Below, piece by piece: positions 32,260 through 39,173 of a DNA stretch of 40,104 nucleotides. Origin of the DNA: Desulfotomaculaceae bacterium (GTDB lineage: Bacteria > Bacillota > Desulfotomaculia > Desulfotomaculales > Pelotomaculaceae); assembly GCA_028709235.1 (NCBI GenBank), contig JAQVXL010000012.1, positions 1-40,104 of the forward strand, written 5' to 3'. The position numbers were made by a program, and so were the translations under genes. The notes under the pieces were generated by a model. It saw only the letters and a list, made by a program, of their open reading frames with translations, ran no database searches and had not been told where the DNA came from. Numbering within the stretch: the first letter of the stretch is position 1; every line of letters starts with the position of its first letter.

Positions 32260-33819
32260 TTAACCCATTGCAGGGCAGGGTATCTGTATGACCTGGCCAA
32301 CTTCCAAAACATCCGGGTTGGTGATCTGCGGGTTAATATCAAGTATCATCTGCACGGTAACCCGGTTGGCTGCGGCAATTTTAGAAAGAGTATCACCAGC
32401 CCTGACTGTATAAGGGGTCGGCGGGCAGGGTGTATCGGTCGGCTCCACAGTCGGTTCCTCGGTCGGCGGCAACTCAACCGGCGTGTAAACCATCGGCTGG
32501 GACATTTCCCATACTGTAGCGGTAACCTGCAGCACCACTTCCGTATGCAGGTCCGTACCGTCCTGATCCACATTGACATATTCCGGATCAATTCTTACCT
32601 TAACCCTCATGTCTGGCTCCGCGCCTTCTACAGCCACAAAAGTACGGAAATCAAGGCGCTGGTGCATGGCGTGGACAGCCTGGTCGGGCGCCGCGCTCTC
32701 ATAGACAATTTCCACGTCGGTGTAACCCCTGATTAATACTTTTCCGCTGAGAATATTGGTATCAGTGACTTCTGACTTACGCACCCTGGCATCCAGGACT
32801 TTGGCAATATCCGGCTTCTCTTTAGGAACCTCCGTAGTTTCACGCAATACTACCTGGGTGTCTCCCACCCCGGTTTCCTGTTCAACTTTGAGCCGAATTC
32901 TCTCAAAGCCTTCTTCATCCTCCAGTTCAGTCGGGACATCCCGCAAGGTCCTTGTTTCAGTAACAAATACAATAAGCTGAATAATTACATCGGCGAACAA
33001 GGCCGGGTCTTTGATCAGCCCCACCTCGGCGCTTTCTACCACCGCGCGCACCTGGACATTCATGTCCGGCGCAGCGTCAAACACTTCCACAAAATCGCTG
33101 AATTTAATGGTGTGGTGTAGGTTATGCACTGTTTGGGTGGGTTTCATCGCTACATACAAAACCTTTAGCCTGACCTCGCCATCAACAATAACCTTGTTGG
33201 AAATTATCCTTTTATCGGTGATAACAACCTTTGCTTCAGTGTTTAAAATTCTTTCCGCGTCAGGCTTCTCTTCGGGCACGTCAAACCGATCGCTGACAAT
33301 AATCTGCTTGGTTTCCTTTTCGCCTACCAGGTGCTCGACTGTGATGTCCTGTTCTTCCAGGGCTGTGTTGCCTTGAGGTGTCTCAGTGAGTATTTCGATC
33401 TCAGCTATATCAGTAATTTTGGCAAAAACACTGAGCACTGCCGCAACATCAAACTTACTGGGATCTCTGGAACTCCGAGTCAGGCTCACATCCTCCACTG
33501 TAAACTCGATATCATAGTCATCCCCTGGGTCGGCGCCTGGCACGTCTATAGAGCTGGTAAAATTCACACTGTCTTGAAAAAAGTTCACAGATTGATCCGG
33601 CTTAAAGGCAATGTAAGTCACCTGTATGGTCAGGCGGCCGTTTACGATCACTTTATCCGGGACGATGCTGACATCTCTTACTTCCGCCTTGGCTTCTTTG
33701 GACAGGATTTTACCTACGTCTGGTTTGGCTTCCGGCACTTTAATCTGTCCCCTGACTACGGTTTGGACACTATTTTCACCCTGAACCAGATGGACTTTAA
33801 GCCGTTCAGTTTCAGCCAT
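32260..33819 (-). CDS. SipL-like SPOCS/LysM spore morphogenetic protein
   Basis: A 519-residue protein built from three related SPOCS units, each with a VPEAKPDVGKIL-type motif (about residues 34, 190, 348: VPEAKPD, VPEEKPD, VPKEKPD), then a Pro/Thr/Glu linker (about 445-465) and a LysM domain (about 468-512; YTVRAGDTLSKIAAANRVTV, VGQVIQIP). This is the architecture of SipL of Clostridioides difficile, which binds the coat-anchoring ATPase SpoIVA through its LysM domain. The ATG (33817-33819) has AAAGGAGG 7 bases ahead. A mother-cell-type promoter lies upstream. Several Clostridia encode more than one SPOCS/LysM protein, so orthology to SipL is not proven. Confidence 0.82.
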   Translation of the reverse strand: MAETERLKVHLVQGENSVQTVVRGQIKVPEAKPDVGKILSKEAKAEVRDVSIVPDKVIVNGRLTIQVTYIAFKPDQSVNFFQDSVNFTSSIDVPGADPGDDYDIEFTVEDVSLTRSSRDPSKFDVAAVLSVFAKITDIAEIEILTETPQGNTALEEQDITVEHLVGEKETKQIIVSDRFDVPEEKPDAERILNTEAKVVITDKRIISNKVIVDGEVRLKVLYVAMKPTQTVHNLHHTIKFSDFVEVFDAAPDMNVQVRAVVESAEVGLIKDPALFADVIIQLIVFVTETRTLRDVPTELEDEEGFERIRLKVEQETGVGDTQVVLRETTEVPKEKPDIAKVLDARVRKSEVTDTNILSGKVLIRGYTDVEIVYESAAPDQAVHAMHQRLDFRTFVAVEGAEPDMRVKVRIDPEYVNVDQDGTDLHTEVVLQVTATVWEMSQPMVYTPVELPPTEEPTVEPTDTPCPPTPYTVRAGDTLSKIAAANRVTVQMILDINPQITNPDVLEVGQVIQIPCPAMG

Positions 33820-33850
33820 AATTAATCCTCCTTTCAAAACTTTTCTATAC

Positions 33851-33877
33851 TAATATATGAGTGTGTTACGAAAAAGT
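33851..33877 (-). promoter_or_regulatory. candidate mother-cell sigma promoter of the SipL-like operon
   Basis: On the minus strand -10 CATATATTA (33859-33851) matches CATAnnnTA, with AC (33877-33876) 16 bp upstream. The SigE pattern CATACAnT is also matched at seven of eight positions. Confidence 0.5.
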
Positions 33878-33908
33878 ACCAAAAAGTGTAGCCAACCTTG
33901 TAAAAAAC

Positions 33909-33940
33909 AAAAATAAGAGGACCCGCGTCCTCTTATTTTT
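33909..33940. terminator. strong bidirectional terminator after the CAP-domain gene
   Basis: A perfect 14-bp stem, AAAAATAAGAGGAC (33909-33922) and its complement (33927-33940), with loop CCGC. U runs are formed by the stem ends on both strands. It separates the CAP-domain gene from the SipL-like operon. Confidence 0.85.
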
Positions 33941-34052
33941 ACCTTTTAATGTCAATCAAACCTGTTCTTACGCTGTTATGTGGTTATTGTATAGCAAATA
34001 TCTAATCAATTGAATATCTCAAGGTATACCCTTATCTTAAAGGGATATATCC

Positions 34053-35522
34053 TTAACCGGTAAACAACTGCACAAACATCTTGCCGTAAGGACCGCCGCT
34101 GACAACACCAATCCCCGCTTTGGTATAGCTGGCATTAAGAATGTTGGCGCGGTGGCCGGAGGAATTCATTAAATTGCTATGGGCGCTCTGTACGGTGGAG
34201 GCCCCGGCCAGGTTCTCCCCGGCGTAGCGATACTGCACCCCGTATGTTTTCATCATATCAAATGGCGAACCGTAAGTGGGCGAGGTGTGGCTGAAATAAC
34301 CATTGTTAATCATATCCTGCCCTTTCAGCCGGGCCACCTTGACCAGAGTCATATCAATTTGCAGGGGCTGCAGTCCCGCTTTGGAGCGTTCCTGGTTGAC
34401 CATGTTGAACATGGCCTGTTCGTCTGCGTTCAGGCCGCTGACCGTTGGGGACGGAGCAGGCTGCTGCGGCTGTGCCGGCTCCTGCGGTTTTGGCTGCTGC
34501 GGTTGTGCCGGCTCCTGCGGCTGTGGCTGCTGCGGTTGTGCCGGCTCCTGCGGCTGTGCCGGCTCCTGCGGTGGGGCTGGCCTTGTTGAAGCTGGCTTGA
34601 CAAATAACTGAACAAACATCTTGCCGTAAGAACCGCCGCTGACAACACCAATCCCCACTTTGGTATAGCTGGCATTAAGAATGTTGGCGCGGTGGCCGGA
34701 GGATTTCATTAAATTGCTATGGGCGCTCTGCACGGTGGAGGCGCCGGCCAGGTTCTCCCCGGCGTAGCTATACTGCACCCCGTATGTTTTCATCATATCA
34801 AATGGCGAACCGTAAGTGGGCGAGGTGTGGCTGAAATAACCATTGTTAATCATATCCTGCCCTTTCAGCCGGGCCACTTTGACCAGAGTCATATCAATTT
34901 GCAGGGGCTCCAGTCCCGCCCTGGAGCGTTCCTGGTTAACCAGGTTGAACATGGCCTGTTCGTCCGCGTTCAGGCCGCTGACCGCTGGGGACCGGTCAGC
35001 AGGTGTTGCCCGGGAAACAGTGGTTGTTTTTTGGCCGCCCGTGAACATCTGAACTACTACCTTGTAGTTACCCTGGGTGATAATGCCCACACCAACGCGG
35101 TCAAAACCTGAGCTGAGTATGTTGGTTCGGTGACTGCTGGCAGCCATTAAGGCCTCAAAAGACGAACTTACCGACGAAGCTTTGGCCAGGTTTTCTCCCG
35201 CAAAGCGGTAGCGCACTCCCGCTTTGCGCATCATATCAAATGCTGAGCCGTAAGTGGGCGAATTGTGGCTGAAATAGTTGCTTGAAGCCAGGTCCTGGGC
35301 TTTAATTTTGGCCAGGCCGGAAAGGGTGGCATCGCACACCAGGGCTGGCAGCCCGGCAGCGTCGCGGGCCTCGTTGACCAGGTCTAACATCTGCTGTTCA
35401 TCTGCAGTGAGAACAGCTGCCGACGCGCCGGCCGGCGTAAATACTGTCATGGATACAAGAAACACAAAAAGGAACATAGAAGCAAACAAAACTGACTGGA
35501 TCCACTTCGTACGGAATCTCAT
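34053..35522 (-). CDS. secreted triple CAP/SCP-domain protein
   Basis: A 489-residue exported protein. A signal peptide (about 1-35) is followed by three CAP (YkwD-type) domains at about 38-165, 183-308 and 359-489. Each starts with (A)DEQ(A/Q)M(F/L)(N/D)(L/M)VN and has the YFSHxSPTYGS and AGENLA motifs. CAP domains bind wall-related ligands or act in envelope physiology; enzymatic activity is unclear. Domains 2 and 3 are almost identical, and are joined by a Pro/Gln/Glu repeat linker (about 310-357; QEPAQPQ units). A ydaO-type c-di-AMP riboswitch lies between the promoter region and the start codon. The ATG (35520-35522) has AAAGGGG 7 bases ahead. A strong terminator follows. Confidence 0.9.
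   Translation of the reverse strand: MRFRTKWIQSVLFASMFLFVFLVSMTVFTPAGASAAVLTADEQQMLDLVNEARDAAGLPALVCDATLSGLAKIKAQDLASSNYFSHNSPTYGSAFDMMRKAGVRYRFAGENLAKASSVSSSFEALMAASSHRTNILSSGFDRVGVGIITQGNYKVVVQMFTGGQKTTTVSRATPADRSPAVSGLNADEQAMFNLVNQERSRAGLEPLQIDMTLVKVARLKGQDMINNGYFSHTSPTYGSPFDMMKTYGVQYSYAGENLAGASTVQSAHSNLMKSSGHRANILNASYTKVGIGVVSGGSYGKMFVQLFVKPASTRPAPPQEPAQPQEPAQPQQPQPQEPAQPQQPKPQEPAQPQQPAPSPTVSGLNADEQAMFNMVNQERSKAGLQPLQIDMTLVKVARLKGQDMINNGYFSHTSPTYGSPFDMMKTYGVQYRYAGENLAGASTVQSAHSNLMNSSGHRANILNASYTKAGIGVVSGGPYGKMFVQLFTG
34081..34980. repeat. recent internal duplication in the CAP gene
   Basis: The stretch 34081-34440 recurs at 34621-34980 with a constant offset of 540 bp. By eye there are 13 differences in 360 aligned positions (about 96% identity), most at third codon positions. 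A GGCTGCTGCGGTTGTGCCG-type tandem repeat (about 34455-34575) fills the linker between copies. Confidence 0.9.
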
Positions 35523-35541
35523 TTAATTTCCCCTTTCTTTT

Positions 35542-35657
35542 TGAGCCTCCGGAGTTAGCTGACGGGTTCGGCAAAAGACAACCCTACGATTTCACAACCA
35601 AATCGATTCACCCCTTAAATTGGGTCCTCCGTTCCTAATGGTTTTAGGATTCGGCTT
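35542..35657 (-). ncRNA. ydaO-type c-di-AMP riboswitch
   Basis: In the minus-strand leader of the CAP gene the conserved ydaO/yuaA blocks occur in order: AAGCCGAATCC, GGAGGACCCAAT, GGGGTGAATC, TAGGGTTGTC, then GCCGAACCCGTCAGCTAAC, ending 31 bases before the start codon. This class binds cyclic di-AMP and usually switches off wall hydrolase, osmolyte and potassium genes. No intrinsic terminator is seen between the aptamer and the gene, so control may be at the ribosome binding site or through the 3' aptamer strand. Confidence 0.9.
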
Positions 35658-35779
35658 GTTTTATTATCCACAAAACCATGTGGGATGTGGGTCGTGGGAC
35701 GCGAGTATCCGGGTATTCCCGGGGCTTAATCCAAAGAGGTTGTCCCTTTATTAAACACGGATCAAGTTTCCAGGCATAT

Positions 35780-35840
35780 CCCGTCTCATTGCAGGTCTCA
35801 TTGCAGGGCGGGTTTTAACCGCCTGCAAGCGGGGCACTGG
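35780..35840. repeat. REP-like element between the two riboswitch copies
   Basis: TTGCAGG occurs twice (about 35789 and 35801), followed by a dyad GCAGGGCGGGTT-TT-AACCGCCTGC (35803-35826, imperfect). This matches the CCCGCCCTGCA component of the other elements in the window. Confidence 0.55.
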
Positions 35841-35930
35841 AACAGACGCCTACTTACTTAATACGCCTCAAGTCTCAAATTTGCGTCCTTTTCTCAAATT
35901 TATACTTCTCGGCGCCCACGTCTGGAGATG

Positions 35931-35985
35931 GATGCACCCGTTGAATTGGGTCCTCCGCACCCAGTGGTTTTAGGATTCGGCCTTG
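35931..35985 (-). ncRNA. second, half-length ydaO-like aptamer copy
   Basis: On the minus strand the 5' half of the ydaO aptamer is repeated: GCCGAATCCTAAAACC (identical over 16 bases to the complete copy), GGAGGACCCAAT, then a CGGGTGCATC block in place of GGGGTGAATC. The 3' conserved blocks (TAGGGTTGTC and GTCAGCTAAC) are not found in the following 250 bases. It looks like a decayed or truncated duplicate located about 326 bp upstream of the full copy. Confidence 0.65.
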
Positions 35986-36201
35986 TGTTTTGAGTACAGT
36001 AACAAGCCATCAAAGAAGCTTAAAACCAAAAAGGCCTGTACAAAGGAAAAAAATTGCACAGGCCCAATATATAAGAAAATGCCGTCTGGTGGCAAAGCCG
36101 GTATTTTAAGTATACCTGGCATAATATTAGCAGAGCTGGCAAGTTTCTGCGAAATATTTATTATTGCTCTTAATTGTTTAATACTGCCAGATGTTAACAA
36201 T
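35986..36201. other. AT-rich intergenic region with no supported gene
   Basis: Two overlapping 88-90 codon frames on opposite strands cover this stretch and the 3' end of the next gene. Neither has a ribosome binding site or a recognisable domain. No clear terminator of the minus-strand operon that ends at 36202 was found. Confidence 0.45.
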
Positions 36202-36606
36202 CTAAAGCTTTTTTTCCGTTCCCGACACAGTAGCATCTATTTTGATCAGTTTTAACAACTCCTCGGCCTCTCTGGCAGCATAGCCGGTCAGAACTAATCT
36301 GGCCTGGCCGTGGGCAATCAGCTTTTGCAGGGTCTGACATACACGATCTTCCAGTTTCTTATTGGGGTTTAAACTACCCTCGCCCAATCCCAGGGCAGCA
36401 AGAAAACCGTTATTATAGCCGAGTGTGCTCCCTTCAGAGTATCCTTTTTCATAACCGGACTCAAAGCCCAGGTTGTATCCCAGATGATAACCCAGATTTT
36501 TGCCTGCGCGGTAAGCCTCACCTTCAGCCTTTTTTTGCTCCGGCCGGCGTTCCCGCGCGCCATAGACATAGCTATGCTCAAAATCCCCGGAGAAATTTTC
36601 GCCCAT
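36202..36606 (-). CDS. hypothetical protein with ten-fold GX3 repeat
   Basis: A 134-residue protein. Its centre (about residues 30-75) has glycine at every fourth position for about ten repeats, e.g. GKNLGYHLGYNLGFESGYEK and GYSEGSTLGYNNG. This is the same periodicity as the deca-GX3 motif of eukaryotic Yae1/Lto1, but homology is not claimed. A C-terminal helical part (about 85-134) follows. The ATG (36604-36606) is preceded by AAGGGCGG. It is the last gene of the group starting at the trypsin-like protease, 35 bp after its neighbour. Function unknown; a helical glycine zipper suited to self-assembly is an inference. Confidence 0.65.
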   Translation of the reverse strand: MGENFSGDFEHSYVYGARERRPEQKKAEGEAYRAGKNLGYHLGYNLGFESGYEKGYSEGSTLGYNNGFLAALGLGEGSLNPNKKLEDRVCQTLQKLIAHGQARLVLTGYAAREAEELLKLIKIDATVSGTEKKL

Positions 36607-36641
36607 AGTCACCGCCCTTTCTTATAATGGCTGCTCCTGCC

Positions 36642-37049
36642 TCAAGGCCGCCATTTATTTATAGTGTACGGGGCATATAATACGGCGCCTAAACCCTCGG
36701 TCAATACCAGGCATTCCAGCTCATCAACTTTTTCCACAAAACAAGTTAAGATAAACATCTTTCTTTTTAAACCCTTGCTGAACCTTTTGAGAAACAGCTC
36801 ATCGATGTTGAACAGCTTTCCCATAGAATGTTGGAACCCTTCCAGTATAATAGAATACCGGCCGTCGTCCTGCCTTTTGATTTCGATTATAACAGGTGTG
36901 ACCCGCTGCCCTCCCGCTGTCTTGCTGATCCCATCCAGATACTGTCTGGCTTTCTTTACGGCTTCTTCCCTGTTCTTAAACCTGGGGCCGATAACCGGGA
37001 TATTTTCGCATAAAAATGTTAATGCCATATCTCCTGACCGGTAAGCCAT
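36642..37049 (-). CDS. hypothetical protein downstream of the serine protease
   Basis: A 135-residue soluble basic protein: MAYRSGDMALTFLCENIPVI at the N-terminus, then a helix (REEAVKKARQYLDGI) and a beta-rich part (VTPVIIEIKRQDDGRYSIIL). I do not recognise a family. The ATG (37047-37049) has AAGGAGG 9 bases ahead. It begins 18 bp after the protease stop codon, so the two are one transcript. Confidence 0.62.
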   Translation of the reverse strand: MAYRSGDMALTFLCENIPVIGPRFKNREEAVKKARQYLDGISKTAGGQRVTPVIIEIKRQDDGRYSIILEGFQHSMGKLFNIDELFLKRFSKGLKRKMFILTCFVEKVDELECLVLTEGLGAVLYAPYTINKWRP

Positions 37050-37067
37050 GTAAAAGATGCCTCCTTA

Positions 37068-38072
37068 TTAAAATTCGATCGCCAGGCGGTCTATTACATT
37101 GGATATCCGGTTAAATATAGTTAACTTGTCAGATCCGGCAAACAACAAACCCACTACATCCCGGTTTTCTTTCAGGACCAGGGCGCCGCTGTCCCCGGGC
37201 TGAGACGGCATATCGGTAACAACCTGATCGGAAAACCAGATTTTTTCGTCTTCCTTCATTTCCACTTGCACGGTAGTGCCGATGGATTTTACCACGCCCC
37301 TGGTCAAACCTGTGGTCCTGCCGCTCTTTTGTACTTTATCGCCCGGTTTGGCTTCAGAAATTTCCCCTATATGGCCTATATCCATGATGCTTGACTCGAC
37401 GGCCTCGATAGAGTCAAGTTTTGCCAGGGCACAGTCAACTGTGTTTTCAGTTTTAAAATGTTTATATAAACGCACTTCATAATCATTCTTGACTATTTTC
37501 AAAAGCCAGGTGGCCGCTGCGGACACAGCCATTGCCACCGGGCAGTCTGACTTGGCCACGTTTTTTACCAGGGGCACATAGCGGTACAGCGTACCGATGC
37601 GGTCAGCCGGCTTTCCCCCGTCATAGGGCCCGGGCTGCAGGACCGGGTCGCCCGTTTTGGCCCTGACTTCCTGGATAGTGGAACCGTTGGCCAAAACATG
37701 ATTATTTGACAGGATCATCAATCGCTTGGTGGCTTTATCATTGACAAGTGCCCCCAGAGTACCGGCTGTTGACTTGTAGTGGGCCACGCTTACTCCCGGC
37801 TGGCATGGTCTGGTCCTGGCAGTGCGGATCCCGAGCATCCTGACCCGGCCTATTTCAACAACATCTGTTTCCAGCCCGTCTATTTGGGGGGGGATCATCT
37901 GTCTCCTGGACATATCCGCAGGCGGCAGTTTCTTTTCCACATATATTATAAAAGCCGGCTCCCCCGTACTTTCATCCCCTTTATATTTGTAACCCACCCC
38001 TACGCCAACCACGTTTTTCAGGCTTAATATTTTTCCGCGGCTCTTTTGCAAGGCTTTGAAATACCGCTCCAT
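37068..38072 (-). CDS. trypsin-like serine protease, cytoplasmic type
   Basis: A protein of about 334 residues with a chymotrypsin-fold catalytic triad visible in order: ILSNNHVLANGS (His about 127), NTVDCALAKLDS (Asp about 217) and SQPGDSGALVLKEN (Ser about 294). The N-terminal ILSLKNVVGVGVGYKYKGDE is seen in a group of bacterial proteases without signal peptides; none is present here. I use the ATG at 38070-38072, with AGGAGGAG 9-11 bases ahead; the ATG at 38079-38081 is too close to that site. It follows yabG by 66 bp on the same strand and is followed by two unknown genes. A role in spore-protein processing is inferred from the location only. Confidence 0.82.
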   Translation of the reverse strand: MERYFKALQKSRGKILSLKNVVGVGVGYKYKGDESTGEPAFIIYVEKKLPPADMSRRQMIPPQIDGLETDVVEIGRVRMLGIRTARTRPCQPGVSVAHYKSTAGTLGALVNDKATKRLMILSNNHVLANGSTIQEVRAKTGDPVLQPGPYDGGKPADRIGTLYRYVPLVKNVAKSDCPVAMAVSAAATWLLKIVKNDYEVRLYKHFKTENTVDCALAKLDSIEAVESSIMDIGHIGEISEAKPGDKVQKSGRTTGLTRGVVKSIGTTVQVEMKEDEKIWFSDQVVTDMPSQPGDSGALVLKENRDVVGLLFAGSDKLTIFNRISNVIDRLAIEF

Positions 38073-38103
38073 CAGCTTCATCTCCTCCTATGGCATCCTA
38101 CAA

Positions 38104-38131
38104 CATCATATGCAGGACACCCCCAAGAGGT
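38104..38131 (-). promoter_or_regulatory. weak mother-cell-type promoter candidate before the protease
   Basis: On the minus strand CATATGATG (38112-38104) has ACC (38131-38129) 16 bp upstream, echoing the yabG promoter CATATGATA but lacking the final TA. Confidence 0.3.
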
Positions 38132-38138
38132 ACGCGGC

Positions 38139-39035
38139 CTAATAAGGTGATTTAGGCATCCCAAACCGGTATTTTCCACGCGTTTCCATGCCGCCGATAC
38201 CGTTATAGCCTGTGATTGTGCCTGTAATAATTTCTTTAATTGAAATCGGGTCGTAAATAGAAGTATAAGCGATTTTCTCTACCACAAAAACCGGATCGTA
38301 AGCATGGATCATCACCCGCTGGGGGGAGCTGGCAAAATTGGCGCCGGCTTTTAGAATAGCCTCGTAGTGCGACTGGCAGGCGCCGGCGAAAATAACCAGA
38401 TCATCCCTGCTTTTTTCGTACTGCCGCGCTGCTTTGACCGTCTCTACAAAAAATTTTGAAGAATAGTAATTGTTGATATCTGAAAAATCATTTTCACCCT
38501 TTACAAAACCGTCATGACCGGTGATCACCAGCAGATCGGGCTGGTGTTTTTTCAGCAGGTCCGGCACCATCTTAGACTGCTGACCTTCTTCAATGTTATA
38601 GCCGTCAGCCGGAATATTGAGCTGCCTGTAGGATGTTAAGCAGAGATCAAGGTAGTCACTGTCACCGTCTATATGGAGCACCGTGCCGGGTATATCAAAA
38701 CCGTTTACTCCATTTCCGTTACTGACTTTATTATTGTGCCCGTGCTGTACCGCCCGGCCGAGAACAAGCTCCCTGTCCCGCTCCCGCCTGGCAAAAATGC
38801 GGTTCATGTGCTCGCTGCTTTTTATCGCATGCTCACGCATATGCTGGGCCAGTTCACTCGATTCAACCCGGACCAGATCCTCCAGCGGGGAATCAGCAAG
38901 CAACCTGTAGTGAATACCCTTGAGTTTGCAATATTTTTGATTGCTAAGTCCAAAATAGATTTCTATCACTTTGAAAAAAACATCCTTATTATATGATTTC
39001 CGTCCGACCACATCACCCTTTTTTATCTCTTCCAT
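38139..39035 (-). CDS. yabG: sporulation-specific cysteine protease YabG
   Basis: A 298-residue protein of normal YabG length. It has the YabG start EIKKGDVVGRKSYNKDVFFK, a central PDLLVITGHDGFVK (His about 173) and VIFAGACQSHYEAILKAGAN (Cys about 218), the likely catalytic dyad, and ends KYRFGMPKSPY. YabG is made late in the mother cell and trims coat and germination proteins (for example CspBA and coat proteins in relatives). The ATG (39033-39035) has AAAGGGGCC 8 bases ahead. A SigK-type promoter lies 26 bp upstream. A glycosyltransferase is divergent. Confidence 0.96.
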   Translation of the reverse strand: MEEIKKGDVVGRKSYNKDVFFKVIEIYFGLSNQKYCKLKGIHYRLLADSPLEDLVRVESSELAQHMREHAIKSSEHMNRIFARRERDRELVLGRAVQHGHNNKVSNGNGVNGFDIPGTVLHIDGDSDYLDLCLTSYRQLNIPADGYNIEEGQQSKMVPDLLKKHQPDLLVITGHDGFVKGENDFSDINNYYSSKFFVETVKAARQYEKSRDDLVIFAGACQSHYEAILKAGANFASSPQRVMIHAYDPVFVVEKIAYTSIYDPISIKEIITGTITGYNGIGGMETRGKYRFGMPKSPY

Positions 39036-39060
39036 TATTAAGGCCCCTTTTGTTTTTTTA

Positions 39061-39089
39061 TATCATATGAAAGGGGGAACAGTGTTGGT
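39061..39089 (-). promoter_or_regulatory. SigK-type promoter of yabG
   Basis: On the minus strand -35 ACC (39089-39087), a 17-bp spacer, and -10 CATATGATA (39069-39061), a full match to CATAnnnTA. yabG is SigK-dependent in Bacillus. Confidence 0.65.
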
Positions 39090-39173
39090 GTATCGGCCAG
39101 GCAACATTTTAGCAAAACTTCCATATCCTAGATAAAAATCGGTTTTAGGGGAATACCGAGAAAGGTGATGCTA

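Noticed and set aside
34455-34575. Possible CRISPR-like short tandem repeats
   Set aside because: The units encode a continuous Pro/Gln/Glu linker in frame; there are no unique spacers.
35970-36255. Overlapping 88- and 90-codon frames on both strands
   Set aside because: They mirror each other in AT-rich DNA, overlap a riboswitch half-copy and the 3' end of a real gene, and lack ribosome binding sites.
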